Shown here: positions 60,152 to 64,000 of the stretch, piece by piece
How positions within the stretch are numbered: position 1 is the first letter of the stretch
How the letters are laid out: the number at the start of each line of letters is the position of its first letter
Origin: a virus
Length of the DNA: 64,000 nt
Strand: one strand, 5' to 3'
IMG/VR virus record: IMGVR_UViG_3300031951_000017
Location: 99,929-163,928 of that record
Program-made: the position numbers and the translations under genes
The notes under the pieces: model-generated
Seen by the model: the letters and a program-made list of their open reading frames with translations, nothing else
Told to the model about the DNA's origin: nothing
Databases searched by the model: none

Positions 60152-60159
60152 CAAATATA
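60152..60159 (-). promoter_or_regulatory. Host-type promoter -7 element
   Basis: Gene-sense TATATTTG; no clear upstream TTG. Confidence 0.4.
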
Positions 60160-60177
60160 TAATAAATTTTTTAAATA

Positions 60178-60212
60178 AAAAACCCCCACCTAAAAAAAGA
60201 CGGGGGCTTTTA
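60178..60212 (-). terminator. Hairpin terminator
   Basis: Minus strand AAAAGCCCCCG, then AGGTGGGGGTTTTTT: GC stem with U tract, ending the 60226-60300 transcript. Confidence 0.7.
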
Positions 60213-60225
60213 TCAGTGGGTAAGA

Positions 60226-60300
60226 TTACAGCTTACACCATCCAAGACATACCTTACCAAAGGTAATCTTTTGAACGAATTTACAAATAAATGTTTTCAT
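60226..60300 (-). CDS. Possible 24-residue protein
   Basis: MKTFICKFVQKITFGKVCLG followed by WCKL. Basic, with three Cys. A late-type motif (60304-60313, gene-sense GGTATTTATT) stands 3 bases before the ATG and a terminator follows the stop by 14 bases, so the unit has its own promoter and terminator. Coding status rests on this layout only; a small RNA is the alternative. Confidence 0.4.
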   Translation of the reverse strand: MKTFICKFVQKITFGKVCLGWCKL

Positions 60301-60303
60301 AAC

Positions 60304-60313
60304 AATAAATACC
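60304..60313 (-). promoter_or_regulatory. Late-type promoter motif
   Basis: Gene-sense GGTATTTATT, before the 24-residue frame. Confidence 0.4.
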
Positions 60314-60314
60314 A

Positions 60315-60515
60315 TTAATTAATTCCTTCGTTGAATTTTTCTTCAATTTCCTTTAATTCTTCTTCGGTGAGGTCATCGTCGTGTTCAATCTCCTCAACCC
60401 AGGTGTTATGTCCGTCATAACGAGCAACAATAGTAAATTCTCTACCATCTTCAGTTGTTCCGTCATAACTCTTTAAACAGAACATCAACATTTCATTTTC
60501 AAAATCAATATTCAT
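60315..60515 (-). CDS. Small acidic protein
   Basis: 66 residues: FENEMLMFCLKSYDGTTEDG, VEEIEHDDDLTEEELKEIEE. Two bases after the stop of 60518-60796, so same early operon. Unknown. Confidence 0.55.
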   Translation of the reverse strand: MNIDFENEMLMFCLKSYDGTTEDGREFTIVARYDGHNTWVEEIEHDDDLTEEELKEIEEKFNEGIN

Positions 60516-60517
60516 AA

Positions 60518-60796
60518 TTAATCAAATCTACATTCTTGTTCTTCACCTGTAATTTTTTCTCTTATAGTGTCCGCATTATTACACTCTTCCCAAAGAGATT
60601 CATACCATTCACCATTTGTTGGTTTCATATCACTCCAATTTTCTGAAATGTATTCTTGCATTTCTTCTTCGGTCATTCCGTTAAGTTCAGGATAATCTTC
60701 CACATTAATTTCAACGGGTTCTTTAACGAGCATTGTGTTGTAATACTCAACCATTCTAACTGAAATGGTTTTTGGTGTTTCTGTGTTTTCTGACAT
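60518..60796 (-). CDS. Small acidic protein under host-type promoter
   Basis: 92 residues: VRMVEYYNTMLVKEPVEINV, GMTEEEMQEYISENWSDM, then EQECRFD. The TEEEMQEYIxENW block pairs it with small acidic phage proteins I recall but cannot name. It has the best host-type promoter of the window. Confidence 0.55.
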   Translation of the reverse strand: MSENTETPKTISVRMVEYYNTMLVKEPVEINVEDYPELNGMTEEEMQEYISENWSDMKPTNGEWYESLWEECNNADTIREKITGEEQECRFD

Positions 60797-60810
60797 AATC
60801 TTATTTTTTA

Positions 60811-60842
60811 CAAACTTACAAAAAATAATTTGTTATGTCAAA
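60811..60842 (-). promoter_or_regulatory. Host-type promoter
   Basis: Gene-sense TTTG (60842-60839), N20, TAAGTTTG (60818-60811), ATG 60796: ideal Bacteroidota spacing. Confidence 0.7.
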
Positions 60843-60854
60843 TAAAATATTAAC

Positions 60855-61172
60855 TTATTCACAATCGTCAATTTCACGAGAAAATACATATTCTATCCTA
60901 TTCACATAATTATTGAAAAAATAATCATAAAGAAAATCATATAATTCTTTGTTGTCGTATGCACTTTCACTAAATATCTTATTTAGGACGCTCATAAAAG
61001 TTAATCGATTGACACTACCATCTAAAATATTATCTAGCCACCCTTTTAGTCCAGTTTCTTTATAGCTACAGGGGTCAGATTCCTGCATTTCATACTCAAC
61101 AATATCTGACATAAACTCTATTAAATGTGGGTCATTTAATCTTCTTTTAAACCTAATTAAATCGGTATTCAT
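60855..61172 (-). CDS. Uncharacterised protein
   Basis: 105 residues, acidic helical: LIRFKRRLNDPHLIEFMSDI, LKGWLDNILDGSVNRLTFMS, ending FSREIDDCE. Late motif 61177-61189. No family. Confidence 0.5.
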   Translation of the reverse strand: MNTDLIRFKRRLNDPHLIEFMSDIVEYEMQESDPCSYKETGLKGWLDNILDGSVNRLTFMSVLNKIFSESAYDNKELYDFLYDYFFNNYVNRIEYVFSREIDDCE

Positions 61173-61176
61173 ATAT

Positions 61177-61189
61177 CAATAAATATATG
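61177..61189 (-). promoter_or_regulatory. Late-type promoter motif
   Basis: Gene-sense CATATATTTATTG, 5 bases before the ATG at 61172. Confidence 0.45.
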
Positions 61190-61957
61190 TCATTTCAAAC
61201 TAAATTTAACAGGAATTGTCATTTTTAATGCAACAGGATTACCATTCATTTTGGCAGGTTCAAATTTACCAAGTTTTTTAACCGCATTTATTGCACATTG
61301 TCCAAACTTTTCACTTTCTTCACAGGGTCTCAAAACACTTACATCTGAAACATAACCATTTGTATTTACAACAAAAGTTACATACAACATACATTCAATA
61401 CCAAAGTTTTTTTCATTTTCAGGATATATTATGTGTTTAGCCAAATCAACATATAAGTCACCATCATATTTTGGCATTTCTTCCGCAAATGTGAAAATCT
61501 TTTCAACTTCTTTTTTAACCTCAACAACATTAATTATATCAGTAACTACAAATTCAGAACTATCATCAGAATTATCAAAACCAATTTTATGTCTCCACAT
61601 TTCATCCATACTTTTAAGTTTATCAAATACTTCTTCATCTGTAACCTCAATTTCAGTAAATTTAACATTGGACCTAAATGAAGATTTTTTTTCAGGAATT
61701 TCAACTTTTTTAGGTTCAATTACTTCTTTTGGTTTTTCTTCAATTGGTTTGATAAGATATTCAGTGGTTGTAATTACAACATCAGAATTAATAATCTCAT
61801 TTGACATCATTAACATTGGGGTCATTAATAATAATGAAAATAATGTGGATACCACAAATGTTGCAAACATTAAATGTTTTGGGTAGTTTACCCGGAGAGT
61901 GTAGGCCCCGTAATCTTTTACTCGACCTTCAAAAATTAAATCTAAATACTTTTTCAT
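61190..61957 (-). CDS. TonB-like energy-transducer protein
   Basis: 255 residues. The N-terminus LIFEGRVKDYGAYTLRVNY is the short cytoplasmic block of Bacteroidota TonB proteins (compare FENRNKxYGAYxLR). One membrane span about 32-51 (FATFVVSTLFSLLLMTPMLM). Pro/Lys/Glu spacer (IEEKPKEVIEPKKVEIPEKK). C-terminal TonB fold from about 170: YPENEKNFGIECMLYVTFVV, GYVSDVSVLRPCEE, AVKKLGKFEPAKMNGNPVAL, IPVKFSL. Normally links ExbBD to outer-membrane receptors. Unexpected in a phage; likely host-derived. An inverted repeat just before the ATG is listed separately. Confidence 0.88.
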   Translation of the reverse strand: MKKYLDLIFEGRVKDYGAYTLRVNYPKHLMFATFVVSTLFSLLLMTPMLMMSNEIINSDVVITTTEYLIKPIEEKPKEVIEPKKVEIPEKKSSFRSNVKFTEIEVTDEEVFDKLKSMDEMWRHKIGFDNSDDSSEFVVTDIINVVEVKKEVEKIFTFAEEMPKYDGDLYVDLAKHIIYPENEKNFGIECMLYVTFVVNTNGYVSDVSVLRPCEESEKFGQCAINAVKKLGKFEPAKMNGNPVALKMTIPVKFSLK

Positions 61958-61959
61958 AA

Positions 61960-61999
61960 CCTTTTTTTCTTCTGTATAGTTAAGAAGGAAAAAGGTTCA
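61960..61999 (-). promoter_or_regulatory. Inverted repeat before the tonB-like start
   Basis: Arms of AACCTTTTT/AAAAAGGTT type enclose about 20 bases, ending 2 bases before the ATG. It may end transcription from 62006-62440 or hide the tonB start; no U tract follows, so not a clear terminator. Confidence 0.4.
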
Positions 62000-62005
62000 T
62001 TTTAA

Positions 62006-62440
62006 TTAAGCAATTTTTTTCTTACCTGGAGTTTGTCCTTCTTCAGGTAACCCACTTTCACCTAAATCAATATAGACTGGTACATTTAAATTAGAATTAC
62101 ATTTTGTTTTATAGTAATCTTTAACCGCATTTGTAAAATAATTTTTGTCATTCTCATAAAATCTATATGTACTACCTTCTCTTCCTCCTTCTAGAACGAT
62201 TGGTTTCCCACATTGAACATTTTGATTATCTAAAAAATCTTTCATATTATCCCATCCAGTAGGTGCAGTGTCGTATTTAGTTTGTTCATTAATATTTCTA
62301 ACAAATGGTTTAATTTCACCCGATTTTGCATTGACCAACTTATTAAAGTTTTCAATTACAATTTTCTTTCCACCTTCTTGGTGTTGTTCTAGGATAGAAT
62401 TTTTTTCTTCCTCAGATAAGTTATTCAATAAATGTTTCAT
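62006..62440 (-). CDS. Leader-bearing small protein
   Basis: 144 residues. HLLNNLSEEEKNSILEQHQEGG fits the second leader type; KKIVIENFNKLVNAKSGEIKPFV follows. The C-terminal half (GWDNMKDFLDNQNVQCGKPIVL, YRFYENDKNYF) looks like a small soluble domain with a Cys pair. Late motif 62450-62463. Confidence 0.6.
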   Translation of the reverse strand: MKHLLNNLSEEEKNSILEQHQEGGKKIVIENFNKLVNAKSGEIKPFVRNINEQTKYDTAPTGWDNMKDFLDNQNVQCGKPIVLEGGREGSTYRFYENDKNYFTNAVKDYYKTKCNSNLNVPVYIDLGESGLPEEGQTPGKKKIA

Positions 62441-62449
62441 AGTCTTTTG

Positions 62450-62463
62450 TTTATAAATATATT
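62450..62463 (-). promoter_or_regulatory. Late-type promoter motif
   Basis: Gene-sense AATATATTTATAAA, 9 bases before the ATG. Confidence 0.5.
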
Positions 62464-62507
62464 AATTATCTAGTTTCTCAACTTTTATGTAGTCAATGTT
62501 GGTTATA

Positions 62508-62939
62508 TCACGGTCTACGTAATTGACCTGATAAAAAAGAATTTACAATAATTGTATCTGGGTCATCTATTCCAAATTTTTGACTAACCCACAAAGATAT
62601 AACTTGTCCTGTTTCATATAATTTTTTATCATTAATATTATGTGAACCAACAAAAATGTTAGCAATTTTTTTAACAAAATGTAAATCAACATAACATGTT
62701 TCTAGTTGGATGTCATATGCAAATTCTGCAAAATTATCTTTTTCGGATTTTAAATAAAAAACTATACCATTTTCAACAGTAAAAACTAAGTTACGTAACT
62801 CAATAAATTTAAAAATTTGTTTTTGTATTTGTTTGTTATTAAGGATTGACCTCTTATCAATATTTAAAGTCTCGTTGAGAACTTTACCTATGATAGTTAC
62901 TAGGTCGGATTCTGCCAATTTTAAAATTTTCTTACCCAT
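62508..62939 (-). CDS. Leader-bearing small protein, apparently frameshifted near its end
   Basis: 143 residues. Leader KKILKLAESDLVTIIGKVLNE|T. The body (IFKFIELRNLVFTVENGIVFYL, AYDIQLETCYVDLHFVKKIANIF, LWVSQKFGIDD) shares its layout with 63623-63940. The frame ends abruptly at GQLRRP. If one base of the A6 run at 62533-62538 is removed, the protein continues as SFYQVNYVDRDITNIDYIKV and ends EKLDN at 62462, a much more natural end. First of four genes spaced 2-4 bases apart when read from 63940. Confidence 0.6.
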   Translation of the reverse strand: MGKKILKLAESDLVTIIGKVLNETLNIDKRSILNNKQIQKQIFKFIELRNLVFTVENGIVFYLKSEKDNFAEFAYDIQLETCYVDLHFVKKIANIFVGSHNINDKKLYETGQVISLWVSQKFGIDDPDTIIVNSFLSGQLRRP

Positions 62940-62943
62940 AACA

Positions 62944-63246
62944 TTAACATTTACCTGAATATGGTCTTATGTCGACATAAATACCAAATTTTGCAAGCAC
63001 AAATTCTCTCGCGTTTTTTATAATTTTATTTAATACATCTTTACCACCAAATCCATTTTCTGTCATAACACTATTAACCCATTGGTTATCAATTTTTAAT
63101 GAAATGACAGGAAAATCTTCAATATCCTCATTATGTGGATATTCAAATTTACAAATTTCATAAAAATCCGCAAATTGGGAGTTTAAATCCAAAACAATTT
63201 GTTTTGAAAAAGCTTTAAACTGAGATTCTGTTATCAAATATTTCAT
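62944..63246 (-). CDS. Leader-bearing small protein
   Basis: 100 residues. Leader KYLITE|SQFKAFSKQIVLDL; then beta strands (FPVISLKIDNQWVNSVM) and a helix-strand end (AREFVLAKFGIYVDIRPYS). Start-region DNA is nearly the same as in the next gene upstream. Unknown function. Confidence 0.58.
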   Translation of the reverse strand: MKYLITESQFKAFSKQIVLDLNSQFADFYEICKFEYPHNEDIEDFPVISLKIDNQWVNSVMTENGFGGKDVLNKIIKNAREFVLAKFGIYVDIRPYSGKC

Positions 63247-63248
63247 TA

Positions 63249-63620
63249 TTAACCAAAATTTGCTATTACGACCCTAGTGACCTTTTTATTTGGGAACAAA
63301 GATTCAAAAACATCGGCCATTAGATATTTTTTATTAACCAACCATATTGGATGTGGAAAATGAACGGAGTACTTATCATCAATTGACTTATCATAGAATA
63401 ACTCGCCTGATAATTCATTAAACATTGCAATTTCAACATTCTTTTTATTATAAAGGTGAATACGATTATCATTTTCACTATATGAATCGAATATTTTTTC
63501 AACCGCAGGAATTAATACACCCTTAATTTTGTCATACTGGCTCTCATATTCAGCATCCATCCAATGTCTATCGAGTTCGGAGATTAATTTAAACTGAGAT
63601 TCTGTTATAACAAATTTCAT
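63249..63620 (-). CDS. Leader-bearing small protein
   Basis: 123 residues. Leader KFVITE|SQFKLISE|LDRHW; beta-rich body (IHLYNKKNVEIAMFNELSGELF, KYSVHFPHPIWLVNKKYLM) and VTRVVIANFG end. Part of the four-gene cluster; unknown function. Confidence 0.58.
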   Translation of the reverse strand: MKFVITESQFKLISELDRHWMDAEYESQYDKIKGVLIPAVEKIFDSYSENDNRIHLYNKKNVEIAMFNELSGELFYDKSIDDKYSVHFPHPIWLVNKKYLMADVFESLFPNKKVTRVVIANFG

Positions 63621-63622
63621 TA

Positions 63623-63940
63623 TTAATAAGAATTATTTTTGGGAATGTGGTATGGTGGTATCATTGTTTTGGTAATTTCCACTTGTAAAGTATTCCCAAC
63701 CCATTTACCGATAATTGTTTCAGCAATAGATTCGTCAATTGAGAAAAAATTGGATACCTCCGTAATTAATTCATGGTAGATAAAACATCTTCCATCTTTT
63801 TTAACATATATGATATATTTGTTATTTTCCGAATTGACAAAATGGATTGCATTATTTTCATCAACAATGTTCAATCTTTTTAAATTAAGATATTTAAAAA
63901 TTACTTTATCTAATTGTAATTCTGTTATTATATATTTCAT
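63623..63940 (-). CDS. Leader-bearing small protein, first of cluster
   Basis: 105 residues. Leader KYIITE|LQLDKVIFKYLNL; body AIHFVNSENNKYIIYVKKDGRCF, then SNFFSIDESIAETIIGKWVG and a beta end (LQVEITKTMIPPYH). Late motif 63946-63956 drives the cluster. Unknown function. Confidence 0.58.
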   Translation of the reverse strand: MKYIITELQLDKVIFKYLNLKRLNIVDENNAIHFVNSENNKYIIYVKKDGRCFIYHELITEVSNFFSIDESIAETIIGKWVGNTLQVEITKTMIPPYHIPKNNSY

Positions 63941-63945
63941 ATAAC

Positions 63946-63956
63946 AATAAATACCT
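63946..63956 (-). promoter_or_regulatory. Late-type promoter motif
   Basis: Gene-sense GGTATTTATTG, 5 bases before the ATG at 63940. Confidence 0.45.
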
Positions 63957-63967
63957 CAAAAAATAAA

Positions 63968-63994
63968 AAACCCCATCTGAATAAGATGGGGTTT
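63968..63994. terminator. Hairpin terminator
   Basis: AAACCCCATCT-GAATA-AGATGGGGTTT, 11-bp stem, ending a minus-strand gene beyond the right edge. Confidence 0.8.
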
Positions 63995-64000
63995 AACTAA

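Noticed and set aside
62533-62541. Gene-sense T TTT TTA, a classical -1 frameshift heptamer
   Set aside because: The -1 frame meets a stop after five codons (ATC AGG TCA ATT ACG TAG); the plausible extension lies in the +1 frame, so a one-base indel explains it better than programmed -1 shifting.

Overview
This window reads as part of a large, AT-rich tailed-phage genome of T4-like (myovirus) ancestry that infects a Bacteroidota (flavobacterium-like) host. Evidence for T4 ancestry is the block, read on the minus strand, of large terminase (gp17-like), portal (gp20-like), prohead protease (gp21-like), acidic scaffold (gp22-like) and major capsid protein (gp23-like, cut by the left edge), in the T4 order. 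Evidence for a Bacteroidota host is a set of promoters of the Bacteroidota sigma-A type (TTG, about 20 bases, TANNTTTG) and a TonB-like protein with the N-terminus typical of that phylum.

Layout. 1-15 kb: head, packaging and associated virion genes, all minus strand, including an unusual Pro/Thr-linked Cys-module fibre between protease and portal. 15-24 kb: a protein quality-control neighbourhood with a ClpC-like unfoldase, an M20 peptidase, a complete tmRNA gene (with G3-U70 pair and CCA) and two tandem DnaJ-zinc-finger-like proteins. 24-31 kb: a glycan island with an RmlB-like dehydratase, several glycosyltransferases, a methyltransferase and a DUF616 protein, then an HNH endonuclease. 31-40 kb: large virion-like proteins and small acidic proteins. 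40-51 kb: GH19 endolysin, PPK2-like polyphosphate kinase, virion muramidase-like protein, class II aminoacyl-tRNA-synthetase-like protein, OmpA-like and LysM proteins, SlyD-like isomerase, a very small DHFR. 51-64 kb: basic internal-protein candidate, glycosyltransferase, HExxH protein, two proteins with a WCT motif, C5 DNA methyltransferase, TonB-like protein and a cluster of small tagged proteins.

Two patterns tie the window together. First, about 30 genes or operons have the gene-sense motif TATTTAT(A) only about 5-30 bases before the start codon, probably the phage late promoter (compare T4 TATAAATA), while about ten others (tmRNA, PPK2, M20 peptidase and several unknown genes) have host-type TANNTTTG promoters. 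Second, about 20 otherwise unrelated proteins begin with a short amphipathic leader of the type (K)ITESQL..I..(R)I(I)xE or LNxSE..xIL, carrying an (I/L)xE site. That is the known T4 prohead-protease cleavage rule, and the capsid protein itself has such a site at residue 60. I propose these leaders are capsid-targeting sequences marking a large internal, possibly ejected, protein cargo (cell-wall-binding, muramidase-like, metallopeptidase-like and hydrophobic proteins). Leader genes mostly have late promoters; genes with host-type promoters lack the leader.

All family calls were made by reading motifs, with no database search. Many genes remain unrecognised and are described as such.
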